A DNA stretch of 42,736 bases from assembly GCA_944323645.1 (NCBI GenBank), contig CALUTE010000017.1, positions 1-42,736 of the forward strand, given 5' to 3'. The translations under genes were made by a program, and so were the position numbers. This DNA is from an uncultured Helicobacter sp. GTDB lineage: Bacteria > Campylobacterota > Campylobacteria > Campylobacterales > Helicobacteraceae. Positions within the stretch are counted from its first letter, which is position 1; each line of letters begins with the position of its first letter. Below, piece after piece: positions 18,436-25,950 of this stretch. A model generated the notes under the pieces. It worked only from the letters and a program-made list of their open reading frames with translations, did no database searches and was not told where the DNA came from.

Positions 18436-18458
18436 CATAGCTCCTTATTGCCTATTCC

Positions 18459-19127
18459 TTATTGCCTATAAAGATAAATCTTTAGTTCTTGATTTTCGAG
18501 CAGTAGATTTGTTTTGCTGCTTTGGGAAACGCTAAAGTTGCCTTCAAACCCACGTATAAGACGAAATTCAAAACGCGATATTTCATTTGGTGAGCAGATC
18601 TTGCGTGTTGAATTGCCAGCAGTGATTTCAATGTGCTTTTTATCACTCCAAACATAGCTTGCAAAATACGACCCGCAACCGCTTTGCCCAGAAATTCTCC
18701 CTTGTGCTATGTCAAAATTTAGGGTGGCCACTTCATCAATCCGTGCTAATTCTTGCAGTTTAGCACGATCTAAGCTAGCAAACTCTGCTAGCTTGCTAGC
18801 TTCTTTGATAGATTCTGCAAAATCTTTTGCATCTTGTTCGGTATTTTGATCATCATTTGAATTCTCTTGATCTTGCTCATCTAATTTATACTTGGCAATT
18901 TTTGCAAGCATTTGAGGCGCATAAAATACCTCATCACCCACGATAATCTTTGCAATCTGCCAATCATTGCCTATGATATTGCCTTGTGTTGCCTTACGCT
19001 GAATATAATCAAAAAGCGAACACCCACTAACACCAAACAAACAAAAAAGGCTTAAAAACGCATACAAAGTGACATTTTTGCCTTGCCTTTTACAATTTTG
19101 CCATACTGTACAAAATTTCTCCACCAT
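18459..19127 (-). CDS. META/HslJ-domain lipoprotein
   Basis: The 222-aa protein has a basic N-region and a hydrophobic core ending in a lipobox (FGVSGC, Cys near residue 36), so it is predicted to be lipid-anchored. After it, DWQIAKIIVGDEVF starts a META-like fold that is interrupted by a long acidic, Gln/Asp-rich, probably helical stretch (about 80-130). The domain then resumes with LNFDIAQGRISGQSGCGSYFASYVW and a C-terminal LLLENQELKIYLYR strand. META/HslJ proteins are envelope proteins of uncertain function, linked to antibiotic tolerance in E. coli. The long insertion is unusual. It is first in the operon with cytochrome c, alr, truD and htpX. Confidence 0.78.
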   Translation of the reverse strand: MVEKFCTVWQNCKRQGKNVTLYAFLSLFCLFGVSGCSLFDYIQRKATQGNIIGNDWQIAKIIVGDEVFYAPQMLAKIAKYKLDEQDQENSNDDQNTEQDAKDFAESIKEASKLAEFASLDRAKLQELARIDEVATLNFDIAQGRISGQSGCGSYFASYVWSDKKHIEITAGNSTRKICSPNEISRFEFRLIRGFEGNFSVSQSSKTNLLLENQELKIYLYRQ

Positions 19128-19169
19128 ACAACAATCCCTTATAACTTATTGCCACTTGTGCTGTTACGC

Positions 19170-19199
19170 ATTCTAGCGAAAATTATTGAAAGTAAGCAA
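19170..19199 (-). promoter_or_regulatory. Possible promoter of the META lipoprotein-cytochrome-alr-truD-htpX operon
   Basis: On the minus strand TTGCTT (19199-19194) and TAGAAT (19175-19170) are separated by 18 bases, about 45 bases upstream of the first start codon. The boxes match the consensus imperfectly. Confidence 0.45.
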
Positions 19200-19248
19200 A
19201 AGTCAGTCCAATTATGCGGTTTTTACAATATTTGCCTCAGAACTTTTT

Positions 19249-19257
19249 TGCTATAAT
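19249..19257 (+). promoter_or_regulatory. Extended -10 promoter of the TrkA-C protein gene
   Basis: TGCTATAAT is a perfect extended -10 element 30 bases before the GTG start at 19287. No -35 box is at the proper distance. Confidence 0.65.
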
Positions 19258-19286
19258 ACTGATTTATTTTGACAATAAGGAATGGC

Positions 19287-20726
19287 GTGAAGAAAGTTGT
19301 GCTTGTCCTAGATGGAGTTGTTGCAAAAACATTTCTTGATTCTGTATTGGAAAAATATTTTAGTAACAATCTTTATGTAGTGATCGTAAAAGATCCTTCT
19401 ATGATTCCAGAAAAAATCCCAAGCGCTTTTCATTTTTATCATTTTGACTTTACTTCAGCTTTTCACCTTAACCAAACTTTCGAAGAACACCGTGGTAACG
19501 AGCTAAGTGATGTGTTTTTAATCATCGAAGATCCAGCCCAAAAGCGTGCAGTGTTTGATATTTGCCGAAAAATTTGTAAAGAAGCAAGATTTGTGACATT
19601 TGCAAGTGGCTTTGATGAAGAATATCTTACCCATAAAAATGAGCGTACAATTTTTATCGATGATTCTGATGTGGTAGCAGGGCAGTTTATATCGCGCCTG
19701 CCTAATGTCCCTATTATCCCGCGTGGATTCGGACTAGGAAAGGGCGAGATTATGGAGGTTGGAGTGCCTTTTGGGAGTGCTTTTGCTTATCGACACATCG
19801 GATCAATCCAGCAAAAAAACTATAAAATCATTGGTCTTTATCGCCAGAATAAGCTGCTACTAAGCACATTTTCTCTTGTAATTCAGCCACAAGATATCGT
19901 CCTTGTCGCAGGCGATCCAAAAACACTTACCAATATCTACAAACAGATAAAATCTGACATTGGGCAGTTTCCCTCGCCATTTGGGCGCGATATTCACGTC
20001 TATGTTGATATGCTCCTACAAAAACCTAATGTCTTGTTTGCAGACATTGAGCAGGCAATTTTTTTTCATAACCTCATACGCTCAACAAAATTATTTGTCA
20101 ATGTGCTCAATCCTTCAAACTTTGATATGATTTATGCGATCAAAGAAATATGTGCGCACGATCCAAGTATTGTCCTAAATTTTGATTACCAAAATCTAAG
20201 CTTCGCCCAAAAGCTACAAAACGATAGCGCCAAAAAGATTGGGCTTATCGTAGTGGGAAAAGAAATATTCTCCTCACGCACAAATCGCAAGGTGCTTTTT
20301 AAGACAGCATCGCCTGTCTTAAAAACTGGCTCTCTTAGCCTAAAAGAAGCAAAAACAAGCGTTGTAGTAGTCAATGAAGAGATGAATGAAGGCGAGAATA
20401 TTTCTAGTGTAATTTTTGATGTAGCTATCCAGACCAAAATGGATATTCAAGTCTATGACTTTGAGCCCGATGCCCACCATCAAGATGCGATTCTTAAAAA
20501 CTATGAAGCACTTGGAAGGGGCTTTGGTAAAAAGGTACAAATCATAAAAAGTACGATCAAAAACCCTATTTTCCATCTCAATGACTTTAACGAAGCGGTG
20601 CTACACTTTCTGCCATTTGAAGAGCGTATGGTGCACTCTAAAGCATTTGCATTGTTTTCTACCAAAACAGAACACGTAGCACTTCTGCTCAACAAACATC
20701 CGCAAATGCTCGTACCCATTGGCTAA
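19287..20726 (+). CDS. TrkA-C (RCK_C) domain protein of the COG3400 type
   Basis: The 479-aa soluble protein starts with a Rossmann-like segment (KKVVLVLDGVVAKTFLDSVL). A TrkA-C/RCK_C-like region is at about residues 145-205 (RGFGLGKGEIMEVGVPFGSAFAYR and PQDIVLVAGDP). A second, degenerate half begins near 240 (FGRDIHVYVDML). RCK domains gate potassium channels and transporters by binding nucleotides, so a role as a cytoplasmic potassium-transport subunit is plausible. No channel gene is in the window and no transmembrane segment is present. GTG 19287 is chosen because AGGA lies five bases upstream; a TTG at 19269 would add six residues without a ribosome site. The stop is one base from the convergent thiE-like stop. 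Confidence 0.75.
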   Translation: MKKVVLVLDGVVAKTFLDSVLEKYFSNNLYVVIVKDPSMIPEKIPSAFHFYHFDFTSAFHLNQTFEEHRGNELSDVFLIIEDPAQKRAVFDICRKICKEARFVTFASGFDEEYLTHKNERTIFIDDSDVVAGQFISRLPNVPIIPRGFGLGKGEIMEVGVPFGSAFAYRHIGSIQQKNYKIIGLYRQNKLLLSTFSLVIQPQDIVLVAGDPKTLTNIYKQIKSDIGQFPSPFGRDIHVYVDMLLQKPNVLFADIEQAIFFHNLIRSTKLFVNVLNPSNFDMIYAIKEICAHDPSIVLNFDYQNLSFAQKLQNDSAKKIGLIVVGKEIFSSRTNRKVLFKTASPVLKTGSLSLKEAKTSVVVVNEEMNEGENISSVIFDVAIQTKMDIQVYDFEPDAHHQDAILKNYEALGRGFGKKVQIIKSTIKNPIFHLNDFNEAVLHFLPFEERMVHSKAFALFSTKTEHVALLLNKHPQMLVPIG

Positions 20727-20727
20727 A

Positions 20728-21327
20728 TTATACTAATATCTCCTTGCATTGCCTGACATATAAGGCTATATTCTCACACTCCATTAAGGCAGAACGCATA
20801 CATACGCCTTGTATTCCTAAACCTTTTAGCCTTGCTAGATTCTCCAACCCTATTCCACCAATAGCAAAAAGATCTATATCACAAGACTGGCGTATATCTC
20901 GCAAAATCTGCAGACCTTTTGGTGTAAGATTAGGCTTTGATTTGCTTGCAAAAATATGTCCAACTATCGCATAATCTATGCTAGATTCTAGAACTTTTAG
21001 CTCCTCAATGCTATGAATAGAAGCCCCCAGAATCTTAAAATGGGTACGTATTTCGCCTAAAATCGCTCGATATTCAAAAGGGCAGTGAAATGCATCGCTT
21101 TTAAGCCGCAAGGCAACCTCATAGAATCTATGCAATGCGCAAAGCACATCATATTTTTTGCACAACCTTAACACTTCTTTTGCAAGTGAAAAATACTCCT
21201 CTTGGCACAAATGTTTTTCACGCAAAATCAACATATCAATACCTGCTTGCACAAGCGCTTCTATGCGCACCAAAAAATCATTCTTGCAGCAGGTAGTATC
21301 TGTTATAGCAACTAATCTAGCCGACAT
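20728..21327 (-). CDS. ThiE/TenI-family protein, atypical
   Basis: This roughly 199-aa TIM-barrel protein shows ThiE/TenI landmarks in order: LVAITDTT at the N-terminus, DMLILREKHL, LGASIHSIEEL, GHIFASKSKPNLTPKGL and FAIGGIGLENL. The Asn-Asp pair and second Asp that bind magnesium in ThiE are replaced (ALHRFYEVAL and FHCPFEYR). Thiamine phosphate synthase activity is therefore questionable, and a TenI-like thiazole tautomerase role is at least as likely. It is the last gene of the thiS-F-G-H cluster and overlaps thiH. ATG 21327 is chosen over an upstream GTG at 21339; neither has a clear Shine-Dalgarno. C. jejuni has a similar extra ThiE-like gene after thiH (from memory). Confidence 0.75.
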   Translation of the reverse strand: MSARLVAITDTTCCKNDFLVRIEALVQAGIDMLILREKHLCQEEYFSLAKEVLRLCKKYDVLCALHRFYEVALRLKSDAFHCPFEYRAILGEIRTHFKILGASIHSIEELKVLESSIDYAIVGHIFASKSKPNLTPKGLQILRDIRQSCDIDLFAIGGIGLENLARLKGLGIQGVCMRSALMECENIALYVRQCKEILV

Positions 21328-22468
21328 ACACGCTATCACTCATTACAGGCTGTAGATTCTTTGCTTTAAGGATAGCTATAATCTCCTCTACCCCTCTAGA
21401 ATCTGAAACCTCAAACTGGTCATCACCCTTTTTAGTACTACTATGCTCACCTATCCCCACAGAAACCCCAGCACTCATCTTGGTTGCTCCAAGTGTTATG
21501 GCATTGTCTCTAAAACCGCTGCGCTCACGACTTGAGATTGTAATACTAGCAAAAGGTAAAAACAGCCTATAAGCACAAAGCACTTGCAGAAGTCTTGCTT
21601 CGCTGACATCTTTTGGACCTATGCGGTTGTTGTTAATAATCGGGCGCAAACGCGGAATAGAAAGGGAGATTTCGCTATGGGAATAGTGATTTTGAATAAA
21701 ATATGCGTGCAAAGCTGTAGCAAGTGCATCTTGCCTAAAATCATCAATCCCAAGCAACGCCCCAAAGCCAACCCCTCTCATTCCTGCCAGAATAGCCCTC
21801 TCTTGACCACAAAACCGATAAGGCATAACTCTTTTTTCTCCAAAAATATGGATTCTAGCATATCGCTTAGGATTATAAGTTTCTTGGAAAATTGTTACAA
21901 ACTCGCAACCATTTTTATGCAAAAGCTCATATTCATCGATATTCATAGGATACACTTCAACGCCAACAACCTTAAAGTACTCCCTAGCGATCCTACAAGC
22001 ATTGGCAATGTATTCAACACTCGCATACTCGCGCCCCTCTCCTGTAAGAAGCAGCACTTCTTGCAAACCGCTTTGTGCGATTGCTTGCATTTCGGCATGA
22101 ATTTCTTTTTCATCTAGTTTTGCTCTTGCAATTTTGTTGCCTTTCTGGAATCCACAATACACGCACTTACTCTCACAAAAATTGCTAAGATATAAGGGCG
22201 TAAAAAGTGCAATTGTATTACCAAAATAACGCCGTGTAATAGCACGAGAATGCCTTGCTATAGCCTCTAAATGTGGCTCGGCTGCGTATGAAAGCAAAGC
22301 CTTGAGGTGATGGATATTGCATTGTCTAGCACGAAGTGCTTCAAACACATCTTGTGTGGTGTATTGTGCTGGATCATAGCTCTGTATATGTGATAAAACA
22401 TTTGCAAAGATATCAGAATCTATCTGTTGCATATGTGGCTGGAATGTAAAAATATCATCTCCTACCAT
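21317..22468 (-). CDS. thiH: 2-iminoacetate synthase ThiH (radical SAM)
   Basis: The 383-aa radical-SAM tyrosine lyase makes dehydroglycine for thiazole formation. The cluster motif CxxxCxxC is present as CESKCVYCGF near residue 98. LLLTGEGREYASVEYI, VYPMNIDEYELLHKNGCEFVTIFQETY and the C-terminal SAGVSVGIGEHSS segment follow, all typical of ThiH. The presence of ThiH rather than the oxidase ThiO indicates an oxygen-limited lifestyle with tyrosine as donor. The start is two bases after the thiG stop, and the 3' end overlaps the thiE-like gene by 11 bases. Confidence 0.95.
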   Translation of the reverse strand: MVGDDIFTFQPHMQQIDSDIFANVLSHIQSYDPAQYTTQDVFEALRARQCNIHHLKALLSYAAEPHLEAIARHSRAITRRYFGNTIALFTPLYLSNFCESKCVYCGFQKGNKIARAKLDEKEIHAEMQAIAQSGLQEVLLLTGEGREYASVEYIANACRIAREYFKVVGVEVYPMNIDEYELLHKNGCEFVTIFQETYNPKRYARIHIFGEKRVMPYRFCGQERAILAGMRGVGFGALLGIDDFRQDALATALHAYFIQNHYSHSEISLSIPRLRPIINNNRIGPKDVSEARLLQVLCAYRLFLPFASITISSRERSGFRDNAITLGATKMSAGVSVGIGEHSSTKKGDDQFEVSDSRGVEEIIAILKAKNLQPVMSDSVYVG

Positions 22469-22470
22469 AG

Positions 22471-23229
22471 CTAATCTCGCAAAAATCCAGTTAAAGGAGA
22501 AGAGGCACTCGCAGATGAAATAGGAGGGATTCCAGCCAAAAACGCCTCGCGCCCAGCCCGCACAGCCAATGCAAAGGCTTTTGCCATTGCTTGTACATTA
22601 TGCGCATTAGCAATAGCAGTATTAACCATAACAGCACTTGCTCCCATTTGCATAGCTTCGCAAGCTTGGGCTGGATTCCCAAGCCCTGCATCAACAATAA
22701 TAGGCAACTCAATTTCATCTATAAGAATCTGGATAAATTCTTTTGTCTGTAGTCCTTGATTGCTTCCAATAGGTGATCCAAGCGGCATAATCGCTGCTGC
22801 ACCTGCGTTTTTCATATCTCGTGCTGCATACAAATCTGGATACATATAAGGCAGCGGTATAAAGCCTTCTTTTGCGAGTAATTCAGTAGCCTTTGTTGTT
22901 TCATAATTATCTGGCAAGAGATATTTTGTGTCTCTAATAACTTCAATTTTTATCAAATCGCTTTTGCAAATTTCTCTAGCAAGGCGTGCGATTCTAAGTG
23001 CTTCAGCGGCATTTCTTGCTCCAGAGGTGTTTGGCAGTAGTGTGATATGCTTTGGAATAAAGTCTAAGATATTTTCTTTTGCTCCTGTGTCTGCACGTCG
23101 CAAAGCAAGTGTGATAATTTGAGCATTTGCCTCTTCAATCGCAGCTTTGATAAGACTAAGCGAATACTTACCAGAACCAAGAATAAAGCGACTCTCAAAT
23201 TTATATGAACCTAATATTAATGTGTCCAT
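22471..23229 (-). CDS. thiG: Thiazole synthase ThiG
   Basis: The 252-aa TIM-barrel enzyme joins deoxyxylulose phosphate, dehydroglycine and sulfur from ThiS thiocarboxylate to give the thiamine thiazole. Motifs are the N-terminal [18 protein letters not shown], the active-site lysine segment [16 protein letters not shown] near residue 95, [16 protein letters not shown] and [32 protein letters not shown]. Length is normal. AAGGA lies seven bases before ATG 23229, which directly follows the thiF TAA. Confidence 0.97.
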   Translation of the reverse strand: MDTLILGSYKFESRFILGSGKYSLSLIKAAIEEANAQIITLALRRADTGAKENILDFIPKHITLLPNTSGARNAAEALRIARLAREICKSDLIKIEVIRDTKYLLPDNYETTKATELLAKEGFIPLPYMYPDLYAARDMKNAGAAAIMPLGSPIGSNQGLQTKEFIQILIDEIELPIIVDAGLGNPAQACEAMQMGASAVMVNTAIANAHNVQAMAKAFALAVRAGREAFLAGIPPISSASASSPLTGFLRD

Positions 23230-24033
23230 TTATATTCCTTTGCTAGATAAAAGCTCAACCACAAGATTTGCTTGATGAGCAGCGCAAAGCACAACACGAG
23301 GTGCCATAAGTCCGCGCCCAACTTGCGCGCCGTTTTCTAAATCGCCACAAACATAAAGATAAGGAGTAATTTTTTTAGTGCGAATCGTGTTAGAATCTCC
23401 AAACCCAGCCAAACCAGAAGCACAAATGAGAGGTGTATCAGGAAAGAATGTATGAAAACTCTGAGCAAGCATAGCCTTTGTATGTGCATTATCAAATGCT
23501 TCACAAACAATATCAACCCCATCTAGTGCTTGTTTGATATTATCTTGCTCAATCTTTAAATGCAGTGGCTCTGTGGTAATAAAAGGATTAATGCGCGTGA
23601 TTTGCTCTGCAAGCGCTTTTGTTTTTGGCTTACCTAGATCCTCTACCATATAGGATTGCCTGTTGAGATTGCTAGGTTCAATGCTATCAAAATCAATAAG
23701 CCTTAGCGTTCCTACACCAACCCGCGCAAGCATAATAGCAATATGCGATCCAAGCCCACCAAGCCCACAAATTGCTACCTTTGCGGATTTGAGCTTGTGG
23801 TGAAGTTTTGGCGTATGCCTAGCACGCATCATAGATTCTAGCACTTCTTCTTTAGGTAATACACCCTTTTTTATGCAAAAAAGTTCATCATTTTCTTGCA
23901 GAGCAATAGGCTCCTTTGTAGCAAATCCATTGAGAATCCACACCTCATCTCCACCTTGCGTGTGCGATGTAAAAAACTCTAAGCTATCTTTTGCAGATGT
24001 GTGTATCACCTCACCATTAAAGATAACTTTCAC
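23230..24033 (-). CDS. thiF: ThiF-family sulfur-carrier adenylyltransferase with N-terminal ThiS-like domain
   Basis: From GTG 24033 the product is 267 aa. Residues 1 to about 65 form a ThiS-like ubiquitin fold (VKVIFNGEVIHTSAKDSLEF to ENDELFCIKKG) without a C-terminal Gly-Gly. The E1-like domain starts near 85 with the nucleotide motif KVAICGLGGLGSHIA, then LIDFDSIEPSNLNRQ, CEAFDNAHTK and GLAGFGDSN. It should adenylate the ThiS C-terminus before thiocarboxylate formation. The CxxC zinc pairs of MoeB-type E1s are not evident, as is usual for this ThiF type. A frame upstream to TTG 24051 exists, but GGAGG eight bases before GTG 24033 settles the start, one base after the thiS stop. Confidence 0.92.
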   Translation of the reverse strand: MKVIFNGEVIHTSAKDSLEFFTSHTQGGDEVWILNGFATKEPIALQENDELFCIKKGVLPKEEVLESMMRARHTPKLHHKLKSAKVAICGLGGLGSHIAIMLARVGVGTLRLIDFDSIEPSNLNRQSYMVEDLGKPKTKALAEQITRINPFITTEPLHLKIEQDNIKQALDGVDIVCEAFDNAHTKAMLAQSFHTFFPDTPLICASGLAGFGDSNTIRTKKITPYLYVCGDLENGAQVGRGLMAPRVVLCAAHQANLVVELLSSKGI

Positions 24034-24034
24034 C

Positions 24035-24226
24035 TCACCCACCTCCAACAAAACTTACAATCTCTATCCTATCATCTTGGCGTAAAATGAGGGTATCAAA
24101 CTCGGAACGCGGAATGATTTTTCCATTGACCTCAAGTGCTATGAGATCGGCACTCCAACCATATTGGACAAGCAAATCTTGTAATGATATATCTTGTAAT
24201 GATATATATTCTCCATTGAGTATCAT
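24035..24226 (-). CDS. thiS: Sulfur carrier protein ThiS
   Basis: The 63-aa ubiquitin-like protein ends in Val-Gly-Gly-Gly, providing the terminal diglycine that is adenylated by ThiF and converted to a thiocarboxylate. The fold signature ALEVNGKIIPRSEF and DRIEIVSFVGGG is clear. AAGGAG lies six bases before ATG 24226. Residues 7-16 contain a perfect five-residue repeat (ISLQD twice) encoded by a 15-bp tandem duplication. The Gly codons at the 3' end double as the Shine-Dalgarno of thiF. It is first of the thi genes, 37 bases after the DASS transporter stop. Confidence 0.94.
   Translation of the reverse strand: MILNGEYISLQDISLQDLLVQYGWSADLIALEVNGKIIPRSEFDTLILRQDDRIEIVSFVGGG
24178..24207. repeat. 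15-bp tandem duplication inside thiS
   Basis: CTTGTAATGATATAT occurs at 24178-24192 and again, identically, at 24193-24207. The unit is a multiple of three, so it adds five residues without changing frame. Confidence 0.9.
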
Positions 24227-24263
24227 AAGTTACTCCTTAAGATAATAAATGTTTCTAATATAA

Positions 24264-25739
24264 CTATAAAAATAATCTCCAGTATAACATAGAAAACCCT
24301 AAAATCAGCACAATACCAATACAACTTAGCATTATTCCAAACCGAAACATATCCCAGATCTTCACACCACCTTTACTAAAGACAATGGCATTTGGCGGAG
24401 TCGAGATAGGGAACATAAATGAGAATCCTACGCAAATAGTTGCCACCAACATTACCAGGCTTTGCATTTGTGGATCAAGGAATGATTTTGTTGAAGCATA
24501 AATAATAGAAAGCAGAATTGTAATAAGCGCAGTAGAGCTAATAAACATCGTCAAACATAGCACAAGAAAGCACACACAAAGGATAAAAATCAAAATAGGC
24601 AATGTACCAAAATATTCAAATATAGGCTTAAACGCATCGCCTAGCTGCAGTTTTGAAATTGCCATAGCGATACAAAACCCAGCCCCAAACAAAAAGTTAA
24701 TCTCATAAGGGATTTCTTTTGAATCTTCCCATTTCAAAAACCCAAGCTTTGGTACAAACATCAAAAGCCCAAATGCAAGAAGTATAACATTTTCATTAAG
24801 TCCAAGCCCATTGTAAAAAGGCTTTATGGGAGAGTTTAGCAGTAAGACTACAAGCAATATGCACACCATAACAAGCAATCGCTTGTGTGTAGAGGAGATA
24901 CTGACATCTTTAAAAACCTCTACTTCTAGATTCTGGTTTTCAAGTCCGTATGATAAAAGCTTGACCATAGCATACAACATAGATAATGTCAAAGGCAGCA
25001 TCATAATAATCCAAGTTACAAACCCAATATTTGCAAACCCAACCTCACCCAAAAATCCGATGAAAATAAGATTTGGTGGCGTGCCAATAGGTGTTGTGAT
25101 TCCACTAATGCTTGCCCCAAATGCTACTGCAAGTAAAAACCGGGTCTTTAGCACACTATCTTGCGAAATAGAAAGCGCAACAGGAATAAGCAATAAAGCT
25201 ACAGTTGAGTTTGAAAGCGCACTTCCTAGTGCCACACTCACCACTCCAAGTGCTGTTATAACACCTTTTGGTGTTGGTGGAAAAAGGCTTAAGAACTTTT
25301 TGGCAATAATTCTGTGCAAACCGATTTTCTCCACTGCAGTAGCGAGCATAAACCCACCTAGGAACAAAAAAATGATAGGATTTGCATAATTGCTTGTCGC
25401 ACTCTTTACATCAAGAATACCAAAGGAAGGAAACAGCACAATAGGAAGCAAAGAGACAATACCAAGTGGCAATGCTTGGTTTGTCCAAAGGATAATAAGC
25501 AAACAAAGTATGCCGACAAACCCAGCCACTTGTATATCTGCATCAAAATAATACGCACTAATAGCCCCAGCCAAAAGTGCCATAACAATTGAAAAAATAA
25601 GTCCTATTAAAACTTGTAGTCGCCCTCTTAGCTTGAATTTTGCTTGAAGCTCACCACGCACCCCATTTTGGATCCCTCTATGGAAAGGTGAGAATTTGTT
25701 GGGCGAGAATCTAGGGATTTTTGAAAAAGGGGTTTTCAA
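24264..25739 (-). CDS. DASS (SLC13)-family sodium/dicarboxylate-type anion symporter
   Basis: The 491-aa inner-membrane transporter has about 11-12 hydrophobic segments. The two SLC13 clamshell motifs are visible: ALSNSTVALLLIP with ITTPIGTPPNLIFIG in the first half, and FISSTALITILL with FPISTPPNAIVFSKG in the second. Substrates in the family are dicarboxylates, citrate or sulfate; the exact one cannot be read off. The start is TTG 25739, backed by AGGAG five bases upstream. The first ~40 residues (KTPFSKIPRFSPNKFSPFHR... up to LRGRLQ) are a basic, non-membrane extension lying in palindromic DNA (25672-25739), unlike the family. The thi genes follow on the same strand 37 bases downstream. 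It may be co-transcribed with them. Confidence 0.9.
   Translation of the reverse strand: MKTPFSKIPRFSPNKFSPFHRGIQNGVRGELQAKFKLRGRLQVLIGLIFSIVMALLAGAISAYYFDADIQVAGFVGILCLLIILWTNQALPLGIVSLLPIVLFPSFGILDVKSATSNYANPIIFLFLGGFMLATAVEKIGLHRIIAKKFLSLFPPTPKGVITALGVVSVALGSALSNSTVALLLIPVALSISQDSVLKTRFLLAVAFGASISGITTPIGTPPNLIFIGFLGEVGFANIGFVTWIIMMLPLTLSMLYAMVKLLSYGLENQNLEVEVFKDVSISSTHKRLLVMVCILLVVLLLNSPIKPFYNGLGLNENVILLAFGLLMFVPKLGFLKWEDSKEIPYEINFLFGAGFCIAMAISKLQLGDAFKPIFEYFGTLPILIFILCVCFLVLCLTMFISSTALITILLSIIYASTKSFLDPQMQSLVMLVATICVGFSFMFPISTPPNAIVFSKGGVKIWDMFRFGIMLSCIGIVLILGFSMLYWRLFL
25672..25739. repeat. Palindromic DNA encoding the N-terminal extension of the DASS transporter
   Basis: Two inverted repeats are nested at the 5' end of the gene. 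TTGAAAA (25721-25727) pairs with TTTTCAA (25733-25739) across five bases and includes the TTG start codon. ATCCCT (25672-25677) pairs with AGGGAT (25713-25718). Between them GAGAAT occurs twice. The arrangement resembles a degenerate palindromic repeat captured in frame, but I cannot match it to a named family. Confidence 0.45.
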
Positions 25740-25862
25740 GCGCGCTCCTATTGCAAAATAAAGGCGTGATTATAGCAAGTTTTGTTTTTATTCAACCTTT
25801 GAATACAACTTATCAAAACATATCGCACTTACTAGCAAAGCATTGAGTATTCAATGATTTTT

Positions 25863-25871
25863 TGGTAGAAT
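25863..25871 (+). promoter_or_regulatory. Extended -10 promoter of the serS operon
   Basis: TGGTAGAAT (TG, one base, TAGAAT) lies 80 bases before the serS ATG in the 211-base divergent gap between the DASS transporter and serS. The rest of that gap shows no gene, riboswitch or strong hairpin. Confidence 0.5.
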
Positions 25872-25950
25872 CTAGCAAAAGTGCATAAGCTTCAAGCGCT
25901 TAGCACACTAGCACAAAGATTCTAGAGCATACAAAATAAGGGCGTCTTCT

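Noticed and set aside
21584-22117. A 177-codon open frame antisense to thiH
   Set aside because: It lies wholly opposite the well-supported radical-SAM gene, has no recognisable domain and no ribosome site.
24826-25389. A 187-codon open frame antisense to the DASS transporter
   Set aside because: Its serine/threonine-rich translation is the expected reverse reading of a membrane protein; the opposite strand carries clear SLC13 motifs.
25740-25950. Possible TPP riboswitch for the thi/DASS operon
   Set aside because: I found no conserved THI-box sequence (CTGAGA with the ACCTGATCTGGATAAT-type segment) upstream of the DASS transporter or of thiS.
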